Positions 14,552 to 23,629 of a stretch of 64,000 bases of DNA are shown piece after piece. Below the pieces are notes generated by a model, which was not told the origin of the DNA, did no database searches, and worked only from the letters and a program-made list of their open reading frames with translations. Made by a program: the position numbers and the translations under genes. The stretch comes from Paenibacillus sp. HWE-109 (lineage in GTDB: Bacteria > Bacillota > Bacilli > Paenibacillales > NBRC-103111), in contig NZ_CP091881.1 of assembly GCF_022163125.1 (NCBI RefSeq), forward strand, positions 6,696,001 to 6,760,000, written 5' to 3'. How positions within the stretch are numbered: the stretch's first letter is position 1; every line of letters starts with the position of its first letter.

Positions 14552-15625
14552 CTATACGTGCAGTAAGCCCCTTGCTAGCATTGACTCAGCGAGCAGAACG
14601 GCACCTTTCCCTGCTCCCATCTTGGTATTATGGGAAACCAGCACATATTTCACACCGCCAAGCACGGGCTCCACTTCCAGCCGCCCCATGCTCGTGGTCA
14701 TCCCGCCTCCGAGCTCGCGATCCAAGCGAGGTTGAGGTCGATAGGGATCATCGAAGACATGAATCATATGCTCGGGAGCTGAATGCAAAGAACTGCTTGC
14801 GAACGGATTATACCGTTGAATCGTTTCTTTAATCTCAGCTAAGCTTGCTTGTTTCTTCAGACCGACAAACACAGATTCTGTGTGGCCGTCCAACACATTT
14901 GCTCTCGTACATATACAATTTATGTTTATCTCAGCCGGAATAATAGCCCCATTCGAATACTCACCGAGTATCTTCAGAAGTTCCTTCCTGACTTTCCCCT
15001 CCTCATTGGGAATGTAGGGAATTATATTATCTAGAATATCTAGAGAGCGAACCCCTGGACTTCTTCCTGCACCGCTAAGCGATTGCATGGAAACCATCAG
15101 CACATTTTCAATCCCATAGTGCTCCTGCAATGGTTTTAACGTTATCGCCAGCCCAGTAACCGTACAATTGGGAACAGGCAGTACAAAACCCTTCCAGCCA
15201 TGCTCCTGCTGCTGTTTACGAATTAATTCCGCATGATCATCATTGACACCAGTGATAAGAAGCGGCGTATCCTCGAAATAACGAAAAGCCGATGCCGTTG
15301 AGAAGGTTGGCGTCGTTTGGGCGAACCAAGGCTCTAACTCTTGGGCCAGATCCGATTCAATAGCTGTGAAAATGACATCAACCGAATCGGGGCGGAACTC
15401 CTTGGACGAGACCACCGGCACTTCCAGCATGTCGCTGGGAACCGGCGTATGCTGTGTCCATCTCGACGATCCATTCGCTTCCAGCAATGCTTCTCCATAA
15501 TTTGCCAACGTTCTTGAGGTCACCATGATCACCACTTCAAAGTTCGGATGGTTGGATAGTGCCTGAACGAACTGCTGCCCTGCCATGCCAGTCGCTCCGA
15601 CGACTGCCGCTTTTAACCTTGCCAT
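14552..15625 (-). CDS. asd: Aspartate-semialdehyde dehydrogenase (archaeal/fungal-type)
   Basis: Asd reduces aspartyl phosphate to aspartate semialdehyde, the branch point to lysine/diaminopimelate, threonine and methionine. The 357-residue protein has the nucleotide loop GATGMAGQ (10-17) and catalytic C154 in PVPNCTVTG, a pattern of the archaeal/fungal branch rather than the short bacterial one. Start ATG follows AAGGAG. It is monocistronic and preceded by a T-box leader, so expression should depend on the charging state of a tRNA. A second, conventional asd elsewhere in the genome is likely. Confidence 0.92.
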   Translation of the reverse strand: MARLKAAVVGATGMAGQQFVQALSNHPNFEVVIMVTSRTLANYGEALLEANGSSRWTQHTPVPSDMLEVPVVSSKEFRPDSVDVIFTAIESDLAQELEPWFAQTTPTFSTASAFRYFEDTPLLITGVNDDHAELIRKQQQEHGWKGFVLPVPNCTVTGLAITLKPLQEHYGIENVLMVSMQSLSGAGRSPGVRSLDILDNIIPYIPNEEGKVRKELLKILGEYSNGAIIPAEININCICTRANVLDGHTESVFVGLKKQASLAEIKETIQRYNPFASSSLHSAPEHMIHVFDDPYRPQPRLDRELGGGMTTSMGRLEVEPVLGGVKYVLVSHNTKMGAGKGAVLLAESMLARGLLHV

Positions 15626-15682
15626 ATTTGCTCACTCCTTATTGGGTATGAAATACATATGCCGTACAACGATCCTGCAAAT

Positions 15683-15968
15683 AAAAAAATCCCACCCCCA
15701 AGACTGTTAGTCTCAGGGACGAGATGTTGCATGCTCGTGGTACCACCCGGATTCGCAAATATGTCGCCATATCCACCTCTTCGAGTACGACATCCAGACA
15801 CAGATGCTTATACTCTAGCTCTATAACAGGAGCTCCTGTTACACCATCCCCGCTTGGGTTCCGATGTACAGCTCAGAGGCTTTCTTCACCCAAGCATTCT
15901 TCACTCCCTTTCAGCTTTCGGGAGCTCTCTGTGGAAGAATGCTTCGGCTACTTTTCTCGTCATCGCTT
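15683..15968 (-). ncRNA. T-box leader upstream of asd
   Basis: The minus strand carries the conserved T-box sequence GGTGGTACCACG (15736-15747) followed by a terminator hairpin (CCCTGAGACT / AGTCTTGGGG) and seven T at 15683-15689. Stem I is recognisable from an 11-bp helix (15892-15902 with 15934-15944), an AGTA on the 5' side of the specifier loop and GAAGAAAGCC on the 3' side. The base after TGG is T, which pairs with a tRNA discriminator A. By alignment with known leaders the specifier may be AAA (lysine, 15881-15883), but this assignment is uncertain. Confidence 0.9.
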
Positions 15969-16119
15969 TTAAATAATGGATACAGAATACCAAGGAATTG
16001 AACTAGAGTAAAGATATTTTTGTATATAGCTGAGTTTATGACCTCAATTTGGATGAAAATTCTTTCCACAGTAAATGATAATCTTCGGAAAAGATACTTA
16101 AAAAATAAGGAGATAGCAT

Positions 16120-17409
16120 ATGAAATTTGCAAAAATTACATTTATTGGTCTTCTCACTTCACTACTGTTAGTCCATCTATCACCGGCTTCCCTAAGTGCT
16201 TTCAAAAAGGTTGATAAGATGCCAGAAAAACAATTGATCAGTCTATTCAATCAGTACATTAAAGATACTGTCAGAGTACGAGAACTTGCCATACGCAAAA
16301 AAGAGAACATTTTATCCCACAAAGTGCTGAATGTTAAGAAACTCACAAAGGAAATCAGTGAAAAAGTTGTTGATGTATCTAATTTTGAACGGCTCGGGAG
16401 AGACTACCTTGTTTTTTATACAGCTGTTGATTATAACCTTTCGAAAGAAAGCAAATATCGCCTTAATGGCATCAACTACCGGTTAATGATTATGGTTCAG
16501 GCACCCAACAAGGAGTGGGATTTCTTTCGGTATGACACGGCACCAGTGAACCTGCTTGTGAAGCTAGGCCAAGGTTTTGGTACAGATGATGAAAGCCAAA
16601 TGGCGCAGATTGAAGAACTTCGCAATCAAGGAAAATATGTTAATCGAAAGGGGGAGGAAGTTGGAGATTTATATACAGACAACGCCGCAATGGAATCGGA
16701 CCTGCTTCTTGAAATGGGGGAGGCAACTGCAAACTCAATACCAAAGAACGGTAAAATTCCAGATGCGGTTAATCCGAACTATAAGCGCCCTAAATGGATA
16801 CGGGTTGTGATGACTCAACCTAGCAATTTGAAATTTTATGGCTGTACCAAAGCATGTGTTCAACGAATCGATTTCTTCGATTATCTGAAACATGTCTTAC
16901 CTCTAGAATGGATAAAGGAAGCCCCAAAAGATTCATTAATGGCCGGTGCCTTGGCGATTAAAATGTACGCATGGCATGCTGTAACTGTAGATCCAAAAGC
17001 TCGGTATACGGATGCGGACATTATCGACACTGAAGCCAATCAAGTCTATGCGGCGGATTTCAAATCCTACTTTTTCTCAAAAATTCGTAAAACCAATACG
17101 TCCTTGACCGATCAACAGATAAGGGAAATTAGTGAGAGGGAAAGCAAACTGGCTGTGGAAGTAGGGGCCATTTTTCATGCATATGGGGTCGCAGGGGTCG
17201 GCGTAAAAGAAAATATACTAAATACCTTGGTGGATATCGGGCATAAACAGGACGCTGCCAAAGGGAGTGGTACCATATCCCAAACCGAATCAATCAAACT
17301 AGTGAACGAACAAAAACTATCGTTTATAGATATATTGGAAATTTTCCTTGAAAAGGCTCCTTCTCTGCCTAAGGGCGCTCAAATCGAATTATTCCGATAT
17401 GCCAAATAA
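16120..17409 (+). CDS. Exported SpoIID/LytB-like protein, paralogue 1
   Basis: The 429-residue protein has a signal peptide (about 1-26) and a C-terminal half resembling SpoIID, a peptidoglycan lytic transglycosylase used in engulfment. The segment VLPLEWIKEAPKDSLMAGALAIKMYAW (in parts) matches the SpoIID core, with E263 at the position of the catalytic glutamate. A conserved CxxxC pair (GCTKAC) lies at about 242-246. The N-terminal half (30-200) is unfamiliar and may be a separate domain, with INYRLMI and LNRKGEE-like elements shared with paralogue 2. RBS AAGGAG lies 7 nt before ATG. Nine bases separate it from the next gene, so they are an operon. Family call from the core motif only. Confidence 0.7.
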   Translation: MKFAKITFIGLLTSLLLVHLSPASLSAFKKVDKMPEKQLISLFNQYIKDTVRVRELAIRKKENILSHKVLNVKKLTKEISEKVVDVSNFERLGRDYLVFYTAVDYNLSKESKYRLNGINYRLMIMVQAPNKEWDFFRYDTAPVNLLVKLGQGFGTDDESQMAQIEELRNQGKYVNRKGEEVGDLYTDNAAMESDLLLEMGEATANSIPKNGKIPDAVNPNYKRPKWIRVVMTQPSNLKFYGCTKACVQRIDFFDYLKHVLPLEWIKEAPKDSLMAGALAIKMYAWHAVTVDPKARYTDADIIDTEANQVYAADFKSYFFSKIRKTNTSLTDQQIREISERESKLAVEVGAIFHAYGVAGVGVKENILNTLVDIGHKQDAAKGSGTISQTESIKLVNEQKLSFIDILEIFLEKAPSLPKGAQIELFRYAK

Positions 17410-17430
17410 TATAGAGGAGTGAAATTAACC

Positions 17431-18657
17431 GTGATAAAAAAAGGAATACATTTAATGATTGTCATGTTCCTGGTAAGCACATTCGTCACCCATCCATCAC
17501 TGGCGGAAGAAAAATTAACAAACGTATTGAACAAGGAAAAAGAATTACAATTATTGGATAATTATTTGCAGAAGTTCTATGAAAAAGCAACCACAATACG
17601 GGGGAAAAAACTTGTTCTTAGCACCCATACGAAAGACATCAAGGAACTACCGGTAACATTCGTAAAAAGCTTTCGCAACATAGAAAAATACGAAAGACGT
17701 AAACTCCCCTTTGTTGTGCGCTATGCAGCGATTGACTATAAGATGTCCGAAGAAAACCGCTATGCCATCAATGGAATCAACTACCGAGTTGTCATTTATA
17801 CGCAACAAGATGGGATCTGGCAGGTCGCAGAGATGGGTCTCGTTCCGGTCGATTTAGTGGCAGCAAATCACTTAGGCTTTGGAACAGAAGATGAAAAAGA
17901 AATGGTGAAAATTTCTCAGGCTCGTGACAAAGGAATCTACCTCAACAGAAAAGGGGAAGAGATTGATAAAGACAATGTGGCAACTACACAAGATTTACAT
18001 AAAGAAATGAACGGAAACTCGTCCCTTCAGGCTGCTGGAGGAAAATGGCTCCAATTCGTGCCTGAGCAAATAAATCTTAACTATAAAAGACCCAAAACCA
18101 TTAAGGTCTTAATGACTACATTAGAGAATAAGAAAGCTTATAATTGCGACAAGGATTGTGTTAAGGAAATAGACTTTCTTGCATATATTCAGAACGTTTT
18201 TAGTACGACCTGGCCCAAAGATGCCCCCATTGAAGCACTCAAGGCAGGAGCATTAGCGGTGAAAATGTACAGTTGGTTCTCAGTCGTTGTTGATCCAACA
18301 GCTCATAGAATGAATGCGGATGTAATCGATACGGATCCAGGTCAGACATATATCGCAACTTACACAGTAAAAGATGATAATGAAAAAGCACAAATCGAGA
18401 AAATGAGAAACATATTTCACGCGGTGGACGTTGCAGGTATCGGGTTCAAGGATGGTTTAAGCCACAAGCTATTCTTGCCAGAAACCGCTACTGAATTTAC
18501 ACTAGAACCGGCAAGCGGTCTCTTATCTCGTCAAGGCGCCGTCGAATTAGCCAAACAAGGGAAAGACGCTGCTGAAATTCTACAACATTACTATGAGGGC
18601 TCTGAGCGCATGGAGGAAGCCGTATCTCCACTTACATTCTTTCGATACGCAGATTGA
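17431..18657 (+). CDS. Exported SpoIID/LytB-like protein, paralogue 2 (catalytic Glu replaced)
   Basis: This 408-residue exported protein is a tandem duplicate of the preceding gene, sharing the order of blocks YAAIDYKMSEENRYAINGINYR, LGFGTEDEKEM, LNYKRPKTIKVLMT, CDKDC and APIEALKAGALAVKMYSW. It keeps the SpoIID C-terminal signature LLSRQGAVELAKQGKDAAEILQ(HYYEG). Where paralogue 1 has Glu before Trp (LEW), this protein has Thr (TTW, about residue 260), so transglycosylase activity is doubtful. I choose GTG at 17431, with GAGGAG about 11 nt upstream; a GTG at 17419 overlaps that site. It converges on the BBE gene with a 2-bp gap. Confidence 0.7.
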   Translation: MIKKGIHLMIVMFLVSTFVTHPSLAEEKLTNVLNKEKELQLLDNYLQKFYEKATTIRGKKLVLSTHTKDIKELPVTFVKSFRNIEKYERRKLPFVVRYAAIDYKMSEENRYAINGINYRVVIYTQQDGIWQVAEMGLVPVDLVAANHLGFGTEDEKEMVKISQARDKGIYLNRKGEEIDKDNVATTQDLHKEMNGNSSLQAAGGKWLQFVPEQINLNYKRPKTIKVLMTTLENKKAYNCDKDCVKEIDFLAYIQNVFSTTWPKDAPIEALKAGALAVKMYSWFSVVVDPTAHRMNADVIDTDPGQTYIATYTVKDDNEKAQIEKMRNIFHAVDVAGIGFKDGLSHKLFLPETATEFTLEPASGLLSRQGAVELAKQGKDAAEILQHYYEGSERMEEAVSPLTFFRYAD

Positions 18658-18659
18658 TC

Positions 18660-20027
18660 TTATCTGAGAGGTATACTCTGTTCATAATTAAACATATTTT
18701 CAGGGTCATACCGTTCTTTTATTCTTTGTAATCTATTGATATTTTCAGCAAAATATTCAGTCGGCCAGTTGAGTACCGAGGAATCACAATAGTCTCGATA
18801 GGCTCCTTTCGTATGGTTAAGCATGGACTGACGAAACTCATTAACCCACTGAATGTTTTTGGCCGCATCCGAATCCCGCTCCCAATATGCTTGGTATTGG
18901 AGCATAAACAATGCTTGACGATGTGCAAAAGCAGTTGCATCAGTAGATTTCTTGGAGATTTCTCCTCCAAATGCATCCAATGCAACTAAATTACTTGGCC
19001 CAGGCGCACGTTTGAGATTCTTGACTATATTCTCAATCGCCGTAGCACTTAGAGGTTCATAAGCAAACGCAGAAGTATTTTTAAACTTAGCTTGGTTAAC
19101 TGGTCTGCCGGCAAATAAACGCACAGCTTCTATCCATGAAGCTGTGCGGACCGTCAATGTTTGGGGTGGAACGTATTTCGTTATAGATTTGAGGAGCTCA
19201 TGGAGTTCCTTATCCCCCCCAACAAACAGACCTTTAGAAACAAGATCGCCTTGGTGATGTGCCGAAAGTGCGAGGAGCGACGTTAGTCGTGAATCCGCAT
19301 GGGGCGCCCAAGACTGCCAGTGCTGTATCACTTTCTCAACCTCCGAAGAATTCCAAGTCATCGTATAATGAGCAATAGAGTTAATAGGATGTACTCGAAA
19401 GGTAAATGATGTAACGATTCCGAAGCTGCCATCACCAGCTCCGCGACAAGCCCAAAACAAATCAATATGGTTACTTGGATTGAGGTAAATAACCTTCCCT
19501 TGGGCATTGACCATCTCAATCTCAGTAACATTATCACAACTCATACCAAGCAGTCTGGACAGTATTCCGTAACCCCCGCCTAGTGTTAAACCAGACACTC
19601 CAACAGATGGGCAAGTTCCGGCTGGTATCGTCACTTTGTGCTTCCATAAAGCTTCATAGAGCGGCATTAACCGAAACCCTGCGCCCACCTGAGCTAACCC
19701 TGTACGTTTATCCACTCTCAGATGCAATATTTCACTAATATCAATAACAAGCCCTTGGTCTTTTACTGAATAGGCTTCGTAACTATGTCCACCGCATCGT
19801 ACAGAAAATGAGATGCCTTGCTTTCGCGCCCAATTCACTGCATTTGAAGCGTCCTCTTTCACAAGACAATAAACAATTAGCTTAGGGAACTTGGACAACC
19901 GTGAATTAAATGTTCGTCTGGCTTCATCATATCCGTTTGAGCCTTGTTCAACGATCCGTCCAGTCAACCCGTCCTTCCATCCCACATAATCACATCCAAT
20001 TACAAAGTTAACATGGTCATCAGTCAC
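18660..20027 (-). CDS. FAD-linked oxidoreductase, BBE type
   Basis: This is a berberine-bridge-enzyme-like flavoprotein of 455 residues. It has the PCMH FAD-binding domain with H81 (RCGGHSYEAYS) and C139 (AGTCPSVGVSGLTLGGGYG), the pair that binds FAD bicovalently in this family, and the C-terminal BBE motif YDPENMFNYEQSIP. Such enzymes oxidise sugars or other alcohols; relatives in Bacillus are spore-coat proteins (CotQ-like). The substrate is unknown. The start is uncertain: GTG at 20025-20027 has no clear ribosome binding site, although the next 15-20 residues already match the family. Confidence 0.88.
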   Translation of the reverse strand: MTDDHVNFVIGCDYVGWKDGLTGRIVEQGSNGYDEARRTFNSRLSKFPKLIVYCLVKEDASNAVNWARKQGISFSVRCGGHSYEAYSVKDQGLVIDISEILHLRVDKRTGLAQVGAGFRLMPLYEALWKHKVTIPAGTCPSVGVSGLTLGGGYGILSRLLGMSCDNVTEIEMVNAQGKVIYLNPSNHIDLFWACRGAGDGSFGIVTSFTFRVHPINSIAHYTMTWNSSEVEKVIQHWQSWAPHADSRLTSLLALSAHHQGDLVSKGLFVGGDKELHELLKSITKYVPPQTLTVRTASWIEAVRLFAGRPVNQAKFKNTSAFAYEPLSATAIENIVKNLKRAPGPSNLVALDAFGGEISKKSTDATAFAHRQALFMLQYQAYWERDSDAAKNIQWVNEFRQSMLNHTKGAYRDYCDSSVLNWPTEYFAENINRLQRIKERYDPENMFNYEQSIPLR

Positions 20028-20069
20028 TCATACTACTAAGTATAGAATCATGATTTTAAAATATGACCA

Positions 20070-20289
20070 TTGACATAAATGCAAGAGCAATGTAAATTTA
20101 AAGCACCAATGTTTACGACCAACTACATATTGCTGCAATTCGGAGGAGCCTGTCACCAAGGGCTCCTTTTATTCTTTTTTCGACATAAGAGCCCTAGGTA
20201 GGGCTTTTTTTATGCAGAGAAAGGGGGATACAACCAAATTGCATTTATAGGGAATAGTACTAACAAATGATGAACATATAGGAGGAATT
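20070..20289 (+). promoter_or_regulatory. Promoter and attenuator-like leader before the permease gene
   Basis: TTGACA (20070-20075), 17 bp and TAAATT (20093-20098) form a good promoter with a start near 20105. The following leader of about 185 nt has two terminator-like hairpins: AGGAGCC/GGCTCCT (20144-20167) with a T-rich tail and AGCCCTA-GG-TAGGGCT (20190-20205) followed by seven T. Both come before the permease ORF and there is no other plus-strand gene, so they look like regulated attenuators. No known riboswitch class was recognised. Confidence 0.6.
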
Positions 20290-21570
20290 ATGGAACAACA
20301 AGCAATCTTGGCAATTGGTATCTTTCTTCTCACATACAGCATGATCATCGCCGAAAAAATCCATCGCACGATCGTGGCTATGATTGGCGGTGTCCTCATG
20401 GTCGTTCTCGGCGTTGTAGATCAAGACTCGGCTTTGCACCACATTGACTTTAATACTTTGGGACTTTTAATCGGTATGATGATTATTGTCAGCATAACAG
20501 CTGAAACGGGATTGTTTACCTATATCGCACTGTTAGCAGCAAAAAAGGCGAAAGGCGATCCTGTCCGAATCCTAGTATCACTCGTGCTAATTACCGCGAT
20601 TGGTTCGGCCTTCCTAGATAACGTGACGACCGTCCTCCTCATGGTGCCCGTTACATTCAGCATTACGCGGCAGCTGCGCGTGAATCCGATCCCCTTCCTC
20701 ATCACGCAAATTCTGGCATCCAATATCGGGGGCACAGCTACATTAATTGGCGATCCTCCGAACATCATGATCGGAAGTGCCGTCGAAGAATTGACTTTCA
20801 TGGCTTTTATCAATAATCTTGCGCCGATCGTCTTCCTCATTATGGCCATCATGATACCGATTTTCGTCTTCTTGTTCCGTAAGCAGATTCAGACCACGCC
20901 TGAGCTGAAGCAAAGCATTATGCTTATGGATGAGAAAGAAGTCATTACCGATCGCAAACTGCTAATCAAGAGCCTTTCCGTCCTAAGCCTTACGATTGTC
21001 GGATTCTTTCTCCACCAGCTGCTTCACCTCGAGTCCGCAACAGTCGCCTTGGCAGGGGCATTCTTATTGCTGCTGCTGACTGGCGAGCATGCTATGGAAG
21101 CCGCATTCACCAAGGTCGAATGGACCACCATCTTCTTCTTCGTCGGGCTGTTCGTCTTAGTCTCCGGTCTGGTAGAGACTGGCATCATCTCCAAGCTAGC
21201 GGCGGCGGCGATTGAGCTGACTGGAGGAGATCCCTTGGCCACATCCATGTTGATTCTCTGGCTCAGTGCGATCGCGTCTGCGTTCCTGGATAACATTCCA
21301 TTCGTCGCAACCATGATTCCCATGATTCAGGAAATGGGCAGTATGGGCGTTGGTAATCTTGAACCGCTCTGGTGGAGCCTTGCCTTAGGAGCTTGCCTTG
21401 GCGGCAACGGCACCCTAATTGGGGCGAGCGCAAACTTAATCGTAGCCGGTATGTCCGGCAAAGAAGGACACCCGATCAAATTTGTTGCCTATATGAAGTA
21501 CGGCTTTCCACTTATGCTGCTGTCTGTTGTATTGGCTAATATTTATATTTATTGGCGGTATTTCATGTAA
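20290..21570 (+). CDS. ArsB/NhaD superfamily (ion transporter) permease
   Basis: The 426-residue membrane protein has about 11 hydrophobic segments and two inverted repeats typical of the IT superfamily: FLDNVTTVLLMVPVT with GGTATLIGDPPNIMIGS in the first half and FLDNIPFVATMIPM with GGNGTLIGASANLIVAG in the second. These motifs occur in ArsB, NhaD and CitM-type carriers. The substrate cannot be decided; no ars genes are adjacent. Start ATG follows AGGAGG. The attenuator-like leader suggests control by a metabolite, ion or RNA-binding protein. Confidence 0.88.
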   Translation: MEQQAILAIGIFLLTYSMIIAEKIHRTIVAMIGGVLMVVLGVVDQDSALHHIDFNTLGLLIGMMIIVSITAETGLFTYIALLAAKKAKGDPVRILVSLVLITAIGSAFLDNVTTVLLMVPVTFSITRQLRVNPIPFLITQILASNIGGTATLIGDPPNIMIGSAVEELTFMAFINNLAPIVFLIMAIMIPIFVFLFRKQIQTTPELKQSIMLMDEKEVITDRKLLIKSLSVLSLTIVGFFLHQLLHLESATVALAGAFLLLLLTGEHAMEAAFTKVEWTTIFFFVGLFVLVSGLVETGIISKLAAAAIELTGGDPLATSMLILWLSAIASAFLDNIPFVATMIPMIQEMGSMGVGNLEPLWWSLALGACLGGNGTLIGASANLIVAGMSGKEGHPIKFVAYMKYGFPLMLLSVVLANIYIYWRYFM

Positions 21571-21713
21571 ATGCAGGAGGTTGCTTCTAGTTGGAATTTG
21601 AAATCGGGAGCACATCTCTTCGTGTCTTTGTTAAATAAATAACGAGGAAAGAAATCATCATGAAAAATACAGCATTTATCCCTATACTGCTCAGTTCCAA
21701 TCCAAATCTCTGC

Positions 21714-21750
21714 ATAAAAAAACCTCCTTCCATAAGTCAAGGAGGTTTTC
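21714..21750. terminator. Bidirectional terminator between permease and glycosyltransferase
   Basis: AAAACCTCCTT and AAGGAGGTTTT form an 11-bp perfect stem flanked by A and T runs, between the two convergent genes. Confidence 0.85.
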
Positions 21751-21792
21751 ATGCTCATCATGCTAAATTCTCATACACAGGAATATCTCCTT

Positions 21793-22911
21793 CTAAATCA
21801 ACGCTTCCATCCGTTGGTTATGCCATTTAAGCAGCATATCATTGACGATATGCCCAGCTGCATGGCTTCGCTGTAATGTTTGCATACGTTCCCTGATTTC
21901 TTCATATAAGCGTGGATGATTTATGAGATGCTCTATACTCTCAGATAATTCATCTATATTTTTGGAAATATTTGCTATCCCGCGGCTTGCCAAATACAAC
22001 GCGTTTTCTTTCTCTTGACCGCCGTAGGGCTTATAAATAAAAATGGGCACCCTTAAGACGATTGCCTCTGTCAAAGTTAAACCGCCGGCTTTCGTTACTA
22101 GACAGGTAGCTCGAGACATCCACTCATAAACATTATCAACAAACCCAAGAATAGTTACCCCCCTATTCATGGCAAACTCCGCTTCAAGTCGATGTTTTAA
22201 TTTCTCATTACGACCACAGATAACAACGATTCGGCAGTTTTCTAATTGGATCAGCTTCTGCAGCATCCCCTCCATATAGGAGGCTATGCCGCTGTCAGAA
22301 GCCATAATAAGAATATTCTTCTTTTCTGGACTCCGTTGACGCATGCTCGCATGCGCAAATTCTTGTCGCAGCGGGATTCCGCTCACCTCAACGCAGTCCT
22401 TGCTGAATCCTTTAAAGATAATTTGCTGTTTCAATTCTTCTGTTGCCACATAATAGTGATCCACATTCGGATGCAGCCAACTCGCGTGTAACGCGTAATC
22501 CGTCAATACTGTATAGTTGGGGATACCCATTGAACTGCATACTTGCGGCGATGCGCCGAATGGAAAGGTATTAACTACAACATCCGGACGCTCTTGGAGG
22601 ATAATCTCCTTGAGTTTCTTCTGCCCTAGAAAGGTCATTGACTTCTGAAATAATGCCGTCTGCTTCGTCTCACGAGTCAGGTAATAGCTCCAGCCATAAT
22701 AGTCGATACCCATGCGTGAACTCTTTGTACTTGTGCTAATCAACGAGGTTGTAATCGAATGAATAAAAGGATGGCCCTCCTTCATCAGGTTAACAATCTT
22801 CACCTGCTCTATACCTTGGCGATAGAACTCCTGTTGCAGAGCTCTTGAAGCCTGCAGATGTCCATTCCCATAGCTGGCCGTAAGAATTAATACTCGTGGA
22901 TTAACCGTCAT
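21793..22911 (-). CDS. UgtP/MGDG-synthase-like glycosyltransferase
   Basis: This 372-residue GT28-type enzyme resembles processive diacylglycerol glucosyltransferases (UgtP/YpfP). The N-terminus has VLILTASYGNGHLQAS, the signature of the monogalactosyl/glucosyl-diacylglycerol synthase family. The C-terminal donor-binding half has TKAGGLTLTEAIVLRVPIFIY and PYGGQEKENALYL. Expected role: glycolipid synthesis for the membrane and lipoteichoic acid anchor. ATG at 22909-22911 is the likely start; GTG at 22926 is an alternative closer to the AAAGGTGG site. It follows the response regulator gene by 31 bp, so it may belong to the cell-envelope stress operon upstream. Confidence 0.85.
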   Translation of the reverse strand: MTVNPRVLILTASYGNGHLQASRALQQEFYRQGIEQVKIVNLMKEGHPFIHSITTSLISTSTKSSRMGIDYYGWSYYLTRETKQTALFQKSMTFLGQKKLKEIILQERPDVVVNTFPFGASPQVCSSMGIPNYTVLTDYALHASWLHPNVDHYYVATEELKQQIIFKGFSKDCVEVSGIPLRQEFAHASMRQRSPEKKNILIMASDSGIASYMEGMLQKLIQLENCRIVVICGRNEKLKHRLEAEFAMNRGVTILGFVDNVYEWMSRATCLVTKAGGLTLTEAIVLRVPIFIYKPYGGQEKENALYLASRGIANISKNIDELSESIEHLINHPRLYEEIRERMQTLQRSHAAGHIVNDMLLKWHNQRMEALI

Positions 22912-22942
22912 CTGGATAGGCGCCACCTTTCAACATTCCCTT

Positions 22943-23629
22943 TTATAATCGAAATCGATAACCGGCTCCCCATACCGTTTCTATATATTGAGAGTTGGAG
23001 GGATCTATCTCCATTTTTTCTCTTAATTTACGAATATGAACCGTAACGGTTTGGGCATCTCCCATTGCATCGAATCCCCAAATCCGCTCAAAGATATGAT
23101 CCTTGCTAAACACCCGGTTCGGATTCGACGCCAGAAAGATGAGCAACTCGAATTCTTTCGTTGTCAGATTGATTTCTTGTTCATTAATAAACACACGGCG
23201 CGAAGCATTATCAATGAAGAGACCTTGGATACGAATTTCATCCTTCTGCTCCTTGGTTCCTATTAAACGCTCATAACGTGCTAAGTGAGCTTTGACCCTT
23301 GCTACCAGCTCCCCAGGTTTGAACGGCTTCGTAATATAGTCGTCAGCCCCTAAACCAAGACCACGAATGACGTCAATATCCTCTTTTTTCGCTGTGACCA
23401 TCAAGATCGGAATTTGATAATGCTCGCGAACTTGCTTGCATACTTCAAACCCGTTCAATAAGGGAAGCATGACATCCAGAAGGATCAGATCATACACGCC
23501 ACGGAGCGCGAGTTTCAGGCCTTGTTCGCCATCCATCGCAATATCGACCTTGTAGCCGCTAACCTCCAAGTAATCTCGTTCAAGTTCTGCAATCAATTGT
23601 TCATCTTCCACAATGAGTATGTGTTTCAT
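22943..23629 (-). CDS. OmpR-family response regulator
   Basis: The 228-residue regulator has a receiver domain with phospho-acceptor D about 52 (LILLDVMLP), the conserved Lys in DDYITKPF, and a C-terminal winged helix (LTTKEFELLIFLASNPNRVF, TVTVHIRKLREKM). It overlaps the kinase gene by 4 bp (ATGA), so the two are translationally coupled. Probable targets are the ABC transporter and exported protein of the same operon and the downstream glycosyltransferase. Confidence 0.95.
   Translation of the reverse strand: MKHILIVEDEQLIAELERDYLEVSGYKVDIAMDGEQGLKLALRGVYDLILLDVMLPLLNGFEVCKQVREHYQIPILMVTAKKEDIDVIRGLGLGADDYITKPFKPGELVARVKAHLARYERLIGTKEQKDEIRIQGLFIDNASRRVFINEQEINLTTKEFELLIFLASNPNRVFSKDHIFERIWGFDAMGDAQTVTVHIRKLREKMEIDPSNSQYIETVWGAGYRFRL

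Noticed and set aside
20109..20201. 30-codon leader ORF (MFTTNYILLQFGG..) ending in the second hairpin
   Set aside because: No ribosome binding site; it starts about 5 nt after the predicted transcription start. Leaderless translation is possible but unsupported.
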